Origin: Girardinichthys multiradiatus | Lineage: Eukaryota > Chordata > Actinopteri > Cyprinodontiformes > Goodeidae | DNA: 64,000 nt | Direction: 5' to 3' | NCBI RefSeq assembly: GCF_021462225.1 | Contig: NC_061804.1 | Location: 3,449,001 to 3,513,000, forward strand | In this document: positions 25,501 through 35,429 of the stretch, piece by piece | Layout of the letters: the number at the start of each line of letters is the position of its first letter | How positions within the stretch are numbered: position 1 is the first letter of the stretch | The notes under the pieces: generated by a model | Databases searched by the model: none | Told to the model about the DNA's origin: nothing | What the model saw: the letters and a program-made list of their open reading frames with translations, nothing else | Translations under genes and position numbers: made by a program

Positions 25501-28500
25501 ATTTTCACGCTGTCTTGAAAATGTTTTTCACAGCTCCTCAGTTGATGGAATTTATGCTGGCTATAAAGCTAAGCATACCTTGACTATATAACAAACAATC
25601 AGACACAAACTTCCCTCTGCTGGATGACGGAACTACAAATATAAAAGATTCTTGTATTAGTATCTACAGGGTGGGCCATTTATATGGATACACCTTAATA
25701 AAATGGGAATGGTTGGTCATATTAACTTCCTGTTTGTGGCACATTAGTATATGTGAGGGGGGAAGCTTTTCAAGATGGGTGGTGGCCATGGTGGCCATTT
25801 TGAAGTCAGCCATTTTGAATCCAACTTTTGTTTTTTCAATAGGAAGAGGGTCATGTGACGCGTCAGACCTATTGGGAATTTCACAAGAAAAACAATGGTG
25901 TGCTTGGTTTTAACATAACTTTATTCTTTCATGAGTTATTTACAAGTTTCTGACCACTTATAAAATGTGTTCAATGTGCTGCCTATTGTGTTGGATTGTC
26001 AATGCAACCCTCCCACTCTTCACACACTGATAGCAACACCGCAGGAGAAATGCTAGCACAGGCTTCCAGTATCCGTAGTCTCAGGTGCTGCACATCTCGT
26101 ATCTTCACAGCATAGACAATTGCCTTCAGATGACCCCAAAGATAAAAGTCTAAGGGGGTCAGATCGGGAGACCTAGGGGGCCATTCAACTGGCCCACGAC
26201 GACCAATCCACTTTCCAGGAAACTGTTCATCTAGGAATGCTCGGACCTGACACCCATAATGTGGTGGTGCACCATCTTGCTGGAAAAACTCAGGGAATGT
26301 GCCAGCTTCAGTGCATAAAGAGGGAAACACATCATCATGTAGCAATTTTGCATATCCAGTGGCCTTGAGGTTTCCATTGATGAAGAATGGCCCCACTATC
26401 TTTGTTAACCTCAGCGACATGTCAATGGCTGTAAACAAAGAGAAACATGTAAATAACTCATGAAAGAATAAAGTTATGGTAAAACCAAGCACACCATTGT
26501 TTTTCTTGTGAAATTCCCAATAGGTTTGATATGTCACATGACCCTCTTCCTATTGAAAAAACAAAAGTTGGATTCAAAATGGCTGACTTCAAAATGGCCG
26601 CCATGCCCACCACCCATCTTGAAAAGTTTCTCCCCTCACATATACTAATGTGCCACAAACAGGAAGTTAATATGAGCAACCATTCCCATTTTATTAAGGT
26701 GTATCCATATAAATGGCCCACCCTGTAGTTCGTGCAGCTAGCATTATTCAACTAGTATTCCCTAAAGAATGGTCATCCTTACCTCAATTTAGCAATGAGA
26801 TTTCCAAAAAGCTTCCAATATTTCCAAATCCAGCATACTCCATAAAGGGTAAGGGTTGAAAGTTCAAAAGGATAACACTGAGGCACTTTGTTGTTATATA
26901 TTTAGCCTTCCTGTTATCTACTAAAAGTCTCACTCTCTCACAGCCCAGTTCAGTTGCAGACATTTCTTGACATGTTGTAGAAAATCCGGTTTTCTGTTAA
27001 GTAGGTTCCTACACCTTTTGTGTTTCTGTTGAGTTCATTTTCAAGCACTTCACCTAATAAAGGAAATAACTACTTTTTAACAACTTTGACAGTGGAAAGT
27101 GTTGTTGTCCAAGTGACCAGGTTGCGCTTACATTGCGACAAAAAACATGATGGGAAATAGTTTGTAATAGTTTGTATTTAACTGAATGTTATATTAGGCA
27201 TTATAAGCAGCACAAACTCAAAGTAAATACTGCAAGCCAGCATTCATGTGAAGAAGACGAAGGAGAAGAGACAAGTGCCCTTTCCCTCCCCTGCACATCG
27301 GAGGAGCAGCTGTCGAAGTGGTCCCCAGCTCCCTCAGGAACTCAGTCCTGAGGAGCTTCTACCACTGTGGAGTGGAGAATGTCCTCTGCACTTGCATCAC
27401 CGTATGGCTCGGCATCTGCACTGCTGCTGAGAGGAAGGCTCTGCAGAGGGTGGTAAAGGCTGGACAGAGGACTGTGGGGAGCATTGTTCTCACCATCTCG
27501 GAGCTCTACACATCACGATCCAGGGGGAGGGCCCTCTGCATCATGAAGGGACTCCTCCCACCCCGCACACAGACTGTTTCAGCCCCTCCCCTCAGGCAGC
27601 CGCCTGAGGAGCATTCAGAGCAAGACCACCAGGCTCATGTTTCTGAGCCTGGTGGTCTTGCTCATCTTTGCTTCTTTTAGACAGTTTTTTTTTTAACTAA
27701 TCCAGTGTCACTTTATATGCAAGCATAATTTTAATGAAACAAGAAAAATAAAGAAATTCTTTGTACTTTGAGTCTTTGTTTATCTTTGTTTGCCAATGCT
27801 TGTCTGCTTCAGGTTTCCTGGTCTATGCTGTGGTGGTGTTGTTTCTATGTGCGGTCCTCGTGTTGTATTTCTGTCCCCGGTCTGGTCGTTCCAATATCCT
27901 GATATACATCAGCATCTGCTCGTTGCTGGGAGCCTTTACTGTGTCATCTGTAAAGGGCCTCGCCATCGCCATCAACACCAGTAAGAAATCACACATGCTT
28001 TCATGCTCATTATCCTGAAGACCATAAACATCTCTTCTGTTCAGTTAAAGTCTTCCTTTATTTAAATCACTCAGCAGTGCTGCTGCGAATTTTGTTGTGA
28101 AATATGTGTTTTCTTTCTCCTCTCAGTGGTTTATGACATCTCTGTGCTCAGCCACCCTCTCACCTGGATCCTGCTCCTCACCCTCATTGTTTCCATAGTA
28201 ACACAGGTAAGCTGGGTTCACAAAAATAGGCATTGCAAATCACAGGACCTAAAGGATCTGCTGCCAGCATCTTGGTGCCATATACATTTGGTCATAATGT
28301 TATGCCTGATTGCTGTAAATCATATATCTTTAGAGATAAGTGATTAAAACCTCATTTATAATTTTCGTGTATATTGTTCTCTGAAATCTGCTTTACTTAA
28401 ACTCTTGATCAAAAGAAAATAACTTTCTCCCGGTAGATACCATTTATAACATAACCACAATGTCTTAGAATATTAAGTAGATTATAGACCTTTATGTCAA

Positions 28501-29362
28501 ATAATCAAAAAATAGTCAATGTGGCTATTAACATGCCCATCGGCCAGTATGAAGTGAAACATGGTCAGTAGGAAATGTCCTTTGGCAGACAGCTCCACTT
28601 CATACCCTAAAACGTCAGGTCAGAAAAGTCCGACCCTACAAAGACCCTATGGAATGGGAGAGGAACAGAATGACCAACACTCCTACCAGTTTCTTGTTCC
28701 ATTTTATTGGGAAAATCACCACTTTGCTCCTAGGACATGGAGAGGGAAATGCACATTAATCACATACAATTCTCAACGTTTCAACGTGGATGGGAGACCT
28801 TTTTGTTAGACTGAAGTCACCTGTGTGTCTTTGTGCAGGTGAATTACCTGAACAAGTCTCTGGACACCTTCAACACCCTGCTGGTGTATCCCATCTACTA
28901 CGTTCTCTTCACCTCTGTGGTCCTGTCCACCTCAATCATCCTCTTCCAGGAGTGGAGCAACATGTCCGCCGTGGATATTGTCACAACACTGGGTTCGTTT
29001 CTGGTCATTGTGGTGGGCGTAGCCATGCTGCACCTGTTCAGAGAGCTGCAGGTGGGCACTCCTTCCCCCATAACGTCCCTCCTCAGATGAATGGAAGTTT
29101 TTGTTTGTGCTAAATAAAGAAAAAACTGTGCAACCTCATACAGGAATTTGACGTTTGATTTCTCTTAATGCAGACTACAATGAAGCAGCTGACCAATCAG
29201 CTTTCTCAGCCAGTGGAGAGCGAGGGGCTTACAGAAGAGGTCTCAGCCAGTGGAAGAGGGAGGAATAAAAAGGAAGATAAATATGGACTGATGGACAATG
29301 TAGTGATAGAAAGTCTGCCTCCTATGAGAGAGGAGGGACCCAGAGTCTTCATCATCAGCTGA
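7532..29362 (+). CDS. nipal4: NIPA-like magnesium transporter, NIPAL4 (ichthyin) type
   Basis: Nine coding exons join in frame: 7532-7571, 22513-22650, 23935-23991, 25110-25200, 25297-25457, 27813-27980, 28127-28206, 28839-29051, 29174-29362. Total is 1137 bp and 378 residues, all with GT-AG borders. NIPA-family proteins are multi-pass membrane proteins that carry Mg2+; NIPAL4 is needed for the skin lipid barrier in humans. The sequence has about nine hydrophobic segments, the first starting [18 protein letters not shown]. Family blocks include [63 protein letters not shown] and IILFQEWS. The short N-terminus has an N-glycosylation sequon (NET) and is shorter than human NIPAL4. The tail ends RVFIIS, like the human KVFII ending. 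NIPAL1 is the alternative. Exon 1 is the least certain: it is 14.9 kb upstream, but its phase, donor and CpG setting fit. Confidence 0.9.
8190..9175 (+). mobile_element. 5'-truncated LINE, CR1/L2 group, in nipal4 intron 1
   Basis: The open frame from about 8200 to 8940 encodes the region after the reverse transcriptase catalytic core ([57 protein letters not shown]). The 3' end has GCGCTATATAAATAAACTTG followed by an A-run, typical of this LINE group in fish. It inserted in the sense direction relative to nipal4. Everything upstream of this domain is missing, so it is dead on arrival. Confidence 0.85.
9176..10221. other. nipal4 intron 1, unassigned sequence
   Basis: AT-rich intron sequence. 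I see no coding signal, RNA gene or clear repeat. Confidence 0.4.
10222..10330 (-). repeat. LINE/SINE 3'-tail fragment with (ATACC)n
   Basis: On the minus strand the sequence reads AAGTGCTTTATAAATAAAGTTGG and ends in a short GTATG repeat. This is the look of a LINE or LINE-mobilised SINE 3' end with a microsatellite tail. Only about 100 bp is left. Confidence 0.5.
10810..12445 (+). mobile_element. 5'-truncated LINE, Rex1/L2-like, in nipal4 intron 1
   Basis: The frame 10879-11820 encodes a reverse transcriptase: AGGPDNVSP at the start, [26 protein letters not shown] (motif A), [15 protein letters not shown], and the catalytic FADDTT. A stop at 11818-11820 interrupts it; the same frame then continues ([42 protein letters not shown]) to about 12215. 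The 3' end holds TCAAATTCCTTG and an AGCTGATTCTGATT tail. The endonuclease half is absent. It lies in sense orientation to nipal4. Confidence 0.85.
12446..13079. other. nipal4 intron 1, unassigned sequence
   Basis: AT-rich sequence with no recognisable gene or repeat family. Confidence 0.4.
13080..13375 (+). repeat. tRNA-like SINE copy 1 (diverged)
   Basis: This shares the order GGGGCAGTTGGTAACACTGTTGCCTTG, GGTCCTGGG, GCATGGAGTTT, GGCTTCCTCCGACTC and GGAGATAGGCACCA with the copies at 18063 and 62880. The internal promoter B box is damaged here. It is the most diverged of the long copies. Confidence 0.7.
13790..14300 (-). mobile_element. Degenerate Tc1-like transposase fragment
   Basis: Read on the minus strand, the region around 13990-14110 corresponds to the Tc1 catalytic block (FQQDN...HTA...EWP-type), with clear resemblance at CCAGCAGGATAACAAC and AGAATGGCC-like sequence. 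Stops and frameshifts are throughout. It probably belongs to the same family as 32704-33262. Confidence 0.65.
14301..15352. other. nipal4 intron 1, unassigned sequence
   Basis: AT-rich, no gene or clear mobile element. The overlapping small ORFs around 15051-15345 lie in low-complexity sequence and show no domain. Confidence 0.4.
15353..15671. mobile_element. Small non-autonomous DNA transposon (MITE)
   Basis: The ends are TTAGGGCTGCA (15353-15363) and TGCAGCCCTAA (15661-15671), a perfect 11-bp inverted repeat around 319 bp of non-coding AT-rich sequence. The AGGGCTGCA end is common in fish hAT-like MITEs. I do not see an 8-bp target duplication, so the family is uncertain. Confidence 0.6.
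15672..17124. other. nipal4 intron 1, includes a possible conserved block
   Basis: No gene is seen; ORFs at 15992, 16246 and 16325 lack domains. The part 16690-17010 is repeat-free with balanced composition and homeodomain-like cores (TAATTA, AATTAAG). It looks like a candidate enhancer, but only cross-species alignment could show this. Confidence 0.3.
17125..17970 (+). mobile_element. Degenerate Tc1-like transposon
   Basis: The decayed transposase can be followed across all frames: VDTLHEDGG (about 17250), [12 protein letters not shown] sequence (about 17340), DWAVSQWYK (about 17510), [22 protein letters not shown] (split by frames, about 17555), HCVLSSPKS, then the end ATGCCATGCTACATTAACGC. 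It is related to the family of the intact copy at 43678. Frameshifts and stops make it inactive. Confidence 0.8.
18063..18430 (+). repeat. tRNA-like SINE copy 2
   Basis: The head has an A-box-like TAGCGCAGTTGG (18070-18081) and a B-box-like GGTTCAACTCC (18114-18124), spaced as in tRNA genes. A conserved body follows (GCATGGAGTTTGCATGTTCTCC, CCGGCTTCCTCCCACAGTCC, AACCTGTCCAGGGTG, ATAGGCACCAGCTCCC), ending in an AATGAATG tail. It is not a working tRNA gene because no cloverleaf can be formed beyond the boxes. Confidence 0.8.
18431..20899. other. nipal4 intron 1, unassigned sequence
   Basis: About 2.5 kb of AT-rich sequence. No gene, RNA gene or recognisable repeat family is seen, apart from a short (TA)n near 19255 and a TCTCAT repeat near 19530. 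Confidence 0.4.
20900..21680 (-). mobile_element. Degenerate Tc1-like transposon
   Basis: On the minus strand the order is the Tc1 transposase: a linker region near 21650, the block giving [15 protein letters not shown] sequence near 21560, [20 protein letters not shown] sequence near 21510, then FGPKNK near 21395. The matching intact family reads VLWSDETKIELFG. Frames are broken in many places. Confidence 0.65.
21681..22512. other. End of nipal4 intron 1
   Basis: AT-rich sequence with a T-run at 21770. It ends in the acceptor TTGTCTCCAG directly before exon 2. No other feature is seen. Confidence 0.4.
22651..23934. other. nipal4 intron 2
   Basis: AT-rich intron from GTGAGC to TTTCTGCAG. 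Three ORFs of 80-110 codons have no domains and overlap low-complexity sequence. No mobile element is recognised. Confidence 0.5.
24356..24545 (+). mobile_element. Fragment of a DD41D mariner-type element
   Basis: The sequence encodes [23 protein letters not shown] and [15 protein letters not shown], the C-terminal end of the same transposase found at 25983-26420 on the other strand. It continues into the matching end sequence (CACATTTTATAAGTGGTCA). The rest of this copy is missing. It lies in nipal4 intron 3. Confidence 0.8.
25677..26725 (-). mobile_element. DD41D mariner-type element, internally deleted
   Basis: The ends are CAGGGTGGGCCATTTATATG and its complement, in inverted repeats of about 250 bp (25677-25930 and 26450-26725). 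TA dinucleotides flank both sides (25675-25676 and 26726-26727), the IS630-Tc1-mariner target. The inside encodes only the C-terminal half of a transposase on the minus strand. It sits in nipal4 intron 5, antisense to the gene. The long inverted repeats are nearly the same, so the copy is fairly young. Confidence 0.88.
25983..26420 (-). pseudogene. C-terminal fragment of DD41D transposase
   Basis: The readable part begins near [15 protein letters not shown] and ends IDNPTQ. It has the second catalytic Asp in [11 protein letters not shown] and the third acidic residue in [15 protein letters not shown]. Exactly 41 residues lie between these two Asp, the DD41D spacing of the rosa-type branch of the IS630-Tc1-mariner group. 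The DNA-binding part and the first catalytic Asp are missing. The ORF start upstream (to 26537) runs through the inverted repeat and is not original. The copy cannot make active enzyme. Confidence 0.85.
27255..27740 (+). mobile_element. Degenerate LINE 3' end in nipal4 intron 5
   Basis: The frame from 27318 reads [46 protein letters not shown] and SELYTSR, which is the region after the reverse transcriptase core of Rex1/L2-like LINEs. Only this 3' part is kept and it is frameshifted near the end. It contains the perfect hairpin at 27618-27663. Confidence 0.75.
27618..27663. repeat. Perfect 20-bp inverted repeat with 6-bp loop
   Basis: GAGCAAGACCACCAGGCTCA (27618-27637), loop TGTTTC, then the exact complement (27644-27663). 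It lies where LINE copies of this family normally read straight on (KTTRL region), so it looks like a local inverted duplication. Confidence 0.85.
28207..28838. other. nipal4 intron 7
   Basis: From GTAAGC to TTTGTGCAG. No repeat family is recognised; the ORF at 28561-28809 has no domain. Confidence 0.5.
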
Positions 29363-30190
29363 GATGTACAGAGAGAGAAGCACAGAGGTTCCTGTACTCT
29401 GTTTATATTTCCAGCACTTTTTCTAAATTTTGGACTTCTAGTTTGGCGGTGTTTCAGTGTATCCTATAGGTCCATCTAATCTCACATGAATGTATTCAGA
29501 AACACAGTACAAGGTTTTCATTTGTATATATTTCAGGAAACTTACCAGTAAACATTAATTTAGTTTAAAGGTCCAAATCATTTATAAAGCACATTTTAAA
29601 ACAGTTGCTAATGTTGCCCGAAATACTTCACAGCAAACATAAAATCTACAATTAAATATAGAGAATAAATAACTCTACGGATAAATTATACAGACAACTA
29701 AAGGTGTTGATTTAAAACTAGAATAATCATAAATAATGGCTTGTTACATTAGATTAAACTGCTCCTCCTTTACACAGCTGTCATTAACTTGCAGCATTTT
29801 AATTTTTTATTAATGTTCAAACGATGAGTCAATGCCAATAAATTATCAGTTGAGTCACTGTCTTTAGTTAGACCGATGGGCTCCTAGTCTGCTCTTTCGC
29901 TTCTTTCACAGTTGACCTGTCTGGAAAGATGAACTTTTCTTTAAGATGTCTCGGGCCAGTCAAACATTACCAACTTTGCCGGCCTTGTCCCGAGAAAATG
30001 ATGGAGTTAATGCACCTGGTATCAGGCACCAAAGGACATTTGTTTCTCATTCGACTTCCCCCTATTGCCATTCTCCTTAATACAGTTAACCTTTGATGTT
30101 ACTTGAGTCTGGTGTTTGTAGTTTTTAGTGGTCCATCTTTTGCTGCTACAGTCATCTGCCTTTTTCTCTTCATCTCTTGAAAATAAAGTA
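29363..30190 (+). other. nipal4: Probable nipal4 3' UTR
   Basis: Candidate AATAAA signals are at 29664-29669, 29837-29842 and 30182-30187. Which one is used cannot be told from sequence. No other gene signal is present. Confidence 0.5.
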
Positions 30191-32703
30191 ATTTAATTGC
30201 ACTTAAACAACAAAAATTAACCAATTTTCTTCCTTATTAAACAATACTTTTTCTGTCCATTTTTGTCATTCAGATTCACCTAAAGTTCTACAAACATACC
30301 ATCAGGGCTGGGAGAAGATGCTTTTATTATTTATTTTTAGCTTCAAGTTCAGTAGACAGAATTACGCTTTAGATAAAAGATTGTATCTAAAAAGGCAAAG
30401 GCTACGATTCATTTCAATATTTCATAATTTCAAAAAGACATTTCCATAAAACATTTCAGACAACTGAAACTTTAACCACAAACTAGTTTAACACCTCAGA
30501 CATTTGTATTTGTTAAAACTGGTTTTAAGACCGGGTTTTTAATTTTTTATAAATGTTGTCTTTGAGTCTGTATTTAATGTGATTTAAAATCTCTCTTGTC
30601 ACACCTGAGACCCTTGACTTTGATAAACTGTGATTTTTATTTATTTATTTTTTCATCAAACTGAACAAAAAAGAAACATGTCAGTAATACTAAAAATGTT
30701 TGAAAGTTTTTCCTACTGGCACCATGAAATCAGAGCAGATTGAGACCACCCTGGCTCTCATTGTTTTTCCATCTTTAAAGTGTGTTTCTCTAAGCTGAAG
30801 ACTGAAGTACATGAAGCAGAGAAAACAACACTGAGGGTATGGGTTCAGAATTATCCTTGTACATCAGATCATTTCTGCTAATCTTAAATAAACATTAACC
30901 TGTTAGGATAGACCATGTTTTATTGACTGATGCCAGTACAGCAGGTTTACACAAATATCTGCAAGGTTTTCAGAAGTCACGCTCATGTTGACTGTGATCT
31001 GCAATATTTAATTAGGTGAGATTCTTCTGAAATTGAAAATGTTCTGCTATGAAAGTTGGCTTGTTTCCAATTGTCTGGCCTCAGACAACAAGCCACACCA
31101 ATAAACGTGCATTTATCTATTTAGCCAAATGAAGGATTTATAGTGCAACTGTTTTTTCTGCGGCTTAAACTGGAAACTCTACAGATTGATCCAAACTAGA
31201 CGTATGGTAGATCAAAAACCTATGATAAGGAAATTAAAACTGTTTGCTGCTGAAGAAATTTCAGTTTATGAAGCTCAGAGAAACCAAAGAACAAAAAAAT
31301 CTTTCAACACCACCAGATTTTTTTGTTTTTTCTTCCAGATCATTTCAATAAAAACTCAACAAAAATGTTCTGTGTTTCAAAATTATTTCATATCATTTAT
31401 TACATTTTCACTCTTTTGAGGGAGAACGTTTGTAAAGTAGTGGGGTAGGGGGGATAAATCTCTTAATTAGTCAAAGACCCTTGAACATTCAAGCATGGTA
31501 TCTAGCTCAAGAGAAATTAACATAATGACGATAGTTGTTTATTTTTGATTAAATACATAAAACTTTACAAAACACTAATGTTTCTTCACTCTACCAAGTG
31601 ACGTATTTGCGGGAGCAACATCATGTTGCTGGTTCATGGCTCACAGGAATCCTTTTGGACACCCTGGTTTGACATAACACAGTATTACAGAGTTAGGAAG
31701 GAAAGAAATGTTTAGGCTTTAATTTCTTTAGCGAACACAGTCATCATCCTCTTGAACTCTGTTAAGAATTTGACCTGTGATGAGTGGTCATAATTGTCAC
31801 CTTCTGTCACTATCATCTCTGCTCAAAGCAAAAGGCAAAACTAAGGATGTTACTTCTCTACAGGTTAAAATGGACCCATTATAACCCATATCTTCATCAC
31901 GATAATCAACAATAATTTCACAATTGTGTAGTTTCCTAAAATCGTGCAGACCTATCCCCCCCCCATTTTAATACTTCCTCAGGATTAGTTTTGATTTCAG
32001 TTTAGTAAAAGGTAGAACTTTTTAGGACTGAAATGATGTGCTTTAATTTTTAAAACATGACTTAATGTTGCGATGGGAAGTTAAGGAAAGACATTGTTCA
32101 TCACAGACTGCACAAACCATAGAAGTCTAAACACCGAAGTTTTACTGGAATAACAGGCAGGCTGAGCTAAGCTTGTCAGATCTGTGCTCCTGATCTGTAT
32201 CTGACAACACCCACCTCTCTGAGCAGCATGGATCACTCCATCTCCTGCTGTGGGAAAACCCTCTGCTGCTGTTGGTATTCAGTCGAGAACCTCGTAGGAC
32301 TAATTATCCTGCAGCTGAATCATCCTGAGACTATCAGACAGGAAACCACCTGCAGTCACTGTCTGGATGATCCTCTGTCACCTTAACACCTTTGCTTTCA
32401 TGTTAAAGCTTGAGAAGGCATTTAAAGTGACAGCCTACAGCATTCAACTACTCTGGTCCTGGACCAACCCAGTTCCCAACCTGAAAATTTGTCCTTTATT
32501 CTTACCCATTTGGAGCTTAAAAAATAATAATTTAAGACTGATTGAAAATAAACTGAAAGATGATCTATTTGGAAAATATATTTAGGTTGGTCTCTTTTGG
32601 AAGTCCGATTCCTTCGAATACAGTCAAATCATTTGTCAGGTTCAGATTCAATTACACACAGTCCAATTCAACAATATACATACAGATTCAGATGATCAAA
32701 TGC
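30191..32703. other. Intergenic DNA downstream of nipal4
   Basis: AT-rich with no recognised gene. The block 32160-32360 has higher GC content and no repeat character and may be a conserved non-coding element. ORFs at 31186, 32367 and 32560 carry no domains. Confidence 0.4.
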
Positions 32704-33262
32704 AGTGCCTTGCAAAACATAGTAATACTCAAACTTTATCACATTTTGGTGTTACAATTGCAGACTTAAATCTATTTTATCAGGATTTTATGTGAAATAC
32801 CAAGACGAAGTAATGTTTTATTCTGAAGGGGGAGGAAAATAATCAAAATAAAAATCTGAAAGGTGTGACCCACATATGTATTCAGCTCTCTTTACTTTAA
32901 TAGTCTAAATTTATGTCCTGACAAGTCAATTCCTTCTAAATACAGTCTACCTGTGTGTATTCAGCTTTTCTGAGAGTTCCTCAGAGGCTTGTTATAGAAC
33001 ATGAGTGAACAAAAAAGCAGCCTTAGGACCAAGGAACACAGCAGAAAAAATTGTGGAGAAGTCTGAAGCAGGGTCAGAATCTGATGACAGGACAATGATT
33101 AGTTTTGTATTCTGCAAATTTACAAATCTCACGTTATGGAACAGCTGCAAAAAGAAATCCCTTGTTAAAGAAAGCCATAAAAAGCCTAGTTTAAAATCAC
33201 AAGTCACAATGGGAACACAGCAAAAGGGTGGAAGAAGGTGAACTGATCAGTCCAGAAAGGCT
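32704..33262 (+). mobile_element. Degenerate Tc1-like element, 5' part
   Basis: It begins GCAGTGCCTTGCAAAACATAGTAATACTC, close to the end of a very common fish Tc1 family, followed by its subterminal region (CACATTTTGGTGTTACAA, GATTTTATGTGAAATACCA). From 33010 it follows the first part of the transposase (about 33100-33230: RALHKS-type region, CCCTTGTTAAAGAAAGCCAT). The catalytic half and right end are missing. Confidence 0.75.
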
Positions 33263-33599
33263 GCAAAACTGCCTGTGTTTCTGAACTTGCATGGAAAATG
33301 TTATAAAGAAATGTATATTATCATCTATAACATTACTAGAGTTGGAGCGTTTCCCTCTTAGTCCTATGCAGATATGCCAGTACACATTTTATAACATGCT
33401 GAACTTAGTGTTATGCTCTTTTTTTGTACTCTTCCTAAGAAATGTATGTGCACAGTTTTAAGTGAGTGAGAGTAAATGTAGACCAGTATAGGATGCCAGA
33501 GCGGTACAACAGTGCAGGTGATCATTGTGCAAGTAAAGCAGGAGTCCAAGCTGAGCGTTAATAACATCCATTTTATAATCTCTGCACTGACTACCTTTG

Positions 33600-33905
33600 C
33601 CTTTTAGAGTTGATTTAAAGTGTTTTAAATGGTTTTTAAAAATATTAATCGTTTTAGTCCAACCTATTTGTCAGACTTCTTGTTTTTTTTCTGTACTACC
33701 GTACCAGACCCACCAGGGCTTATGAGAAAGGCCTTCTGTCTGAACCTGAAGATAAAACTAAAACTAAACCCGTGGTGGAGTATAATTTGTTTGCTACAGG
33801 CCTCACCTATGGAATAATCTTCCTAAAGACCTGATTTTAACTGAGTGTTTGTGTGTTTTTAAAAACAAACTAAAAACCCTAAAACCTAAATGTTTTTAGT
33901 CAGCC
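33600..33905 (+). mobile_element. Degenerate LINE 3' ORF fragment
   Basis: Decayed coding traces FKVFNGFSPTYLSDLL-like, LLQASPMEQSS-like and VFKNKLKTLKPKCF-like sequence fit the last part of L2/Rex-type reverse transcriptase ORFs. Only about 300 bp remains. Confidence 0.55.
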
Positions 33906-34085
33906 CTTAACTTAAAAAACATGACTGTTAGGATAAGTGGTCTCTCTCAATTGCCCTGAGGTGTGAATGTGTGTGTGTAGGTTGTGTGTCTGTGTTGCCC
34001 TGGGATAGACTGGTGACCTATCCAGGGTGTTAAATATGATTGTATGAAAATGCTATATAAATAAAGTCTTTATTTTTTTATTATT
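33906..34085 (+). repeat. SINE body piece fused to a LINE tail
   Basis: 33910-34030 matches the body of the tRNA-like SINE (AACATGACTGTTAGG, GGTCTCTCTCAATTGCCCT, GACTGGTGACCTATCCAGGGTG) but lacks the tRNA-like head. It then runs into TGCTATATAAATAAAGTC, a LINE-type 3' end. Confidence 0.6.
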
Positions 34086-35429
34086 TTTATTAGAATATTA
34101 TAGTTTATCTGTCTCTAGTTTAATTTAAACATTCAGCTGTCTGGTTTCGGTACTTTATTTATGGAGGATCGTTTGAAATGCCTGAAAGACTTGTGGAAGT
34201 TTGGTCCTTCTGTCAGTCCTCGAAACGTACACACTGTGTCGCTGTGACACAGAGAATCCAGTAGTGTGGCTGCAGGGGTGCATTTGAGCATTAAGATTTG
34301 TAAGAATCACACTGCATGTATAAAACATCGCACACAGACACACACAGGTCTGAAGTACTAAAGCATTAACATACACACTGCAGATAAGTGAAAGCTCCAA
34401 ATCCTCCACTTGCTTGCTTTAACCTGCCTTTATCTCCCATGTGCTCATTAGTATTCAGAAATTCAACAAAGAGGAAATGTGTTTTAGCTGAATTCACCTC
34501 TTCACTGAACAGTGACCTGAATATTCAGCAGGCTGTTCAGCAGGAGTCCCTTGGAAGCCTTTTGTCAGCACCTAATCGACTGTGAATATTGGAAATGTTT
34601 TCCCAGTTCTTAGATTGAGCCTGAATTTATTTCATTTGCATGAAATCATGTGGTGAGCTGTAAATCTGATGGTTATTTCACACAATGTTACCAACTGTTT
34701 AACATAAACAGTTAAACATACATCAGAGAGACAAACTGCTGCTCAGTTTTCTTCACTATGCACCAGACATTCCCACACACACACACACCCTGTTGTTACA
34801 AACACTCGAACTTGGCCACAATAAAATGATAAGGACACAATAAAATGATCAGTCTAAAAATGAACTACATTAGCACTGAGTATATTTTGTATTTGATTAG
34901 TAGGGCATGTACTTATTTGTGTTTTCAGACTGTTGTAATATTTTAAAGTGTTGTTGATCGACAGTTCTTTAGGCTTTTTGAAGACCTTTCCAGGTGTTCA
35001 TTGGACTTTGATGCTTTTTTACTCAGTTTCAGAATGGTTGACAACCGTCAGGTAAAATGGGTCCTGAACTTAAGTGAACTAGTGTTGTGGGGACACACAG
35101 CAGACAACTTTCCAAAGAGCTGATTATAAATTGGATCTTTGGACTTTTTGGTGCCAGCGGTCTGTCACACAGACATTCTTCCCATTTATTTTTCTGAATC
35201 AGTGAAAACAGTGACTAAGTAACTGTATGAATGGATTTTTATTTATAGAATATTATTATACATAATGATCAAGCTTAAAAAAAAACCAATAACATAAAAA
35301 TTGAATTTTACCTCTAACTAGACAATTTTGCCTTCATTTGATTTGATAAATTTAGTTCAGCTTATTTTAGAGCATTTTGCCCTACATTTGGTTTGCTTAA
35401 TTTAGCTAATTTAAACTTAGGGTTCTTTA
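34086..35429. other. Intergenic, unassigned
   Basis: AT-rich with no gene or repeat family recognised. A short (CA)n occurs near 34775. Small ORFs at 34155 and 34388 lack domains. Confidence 0.4.

Noticed and set aside
26458..26751. 97-codon minus-strand ORF starting [18 protein letters not shown]
   Set aside because: It runs through the right inverted repeat of the DD41D element; the same words appear at the left inverted repeat (25671), so it is terminal-repeat sequence, not a gene.
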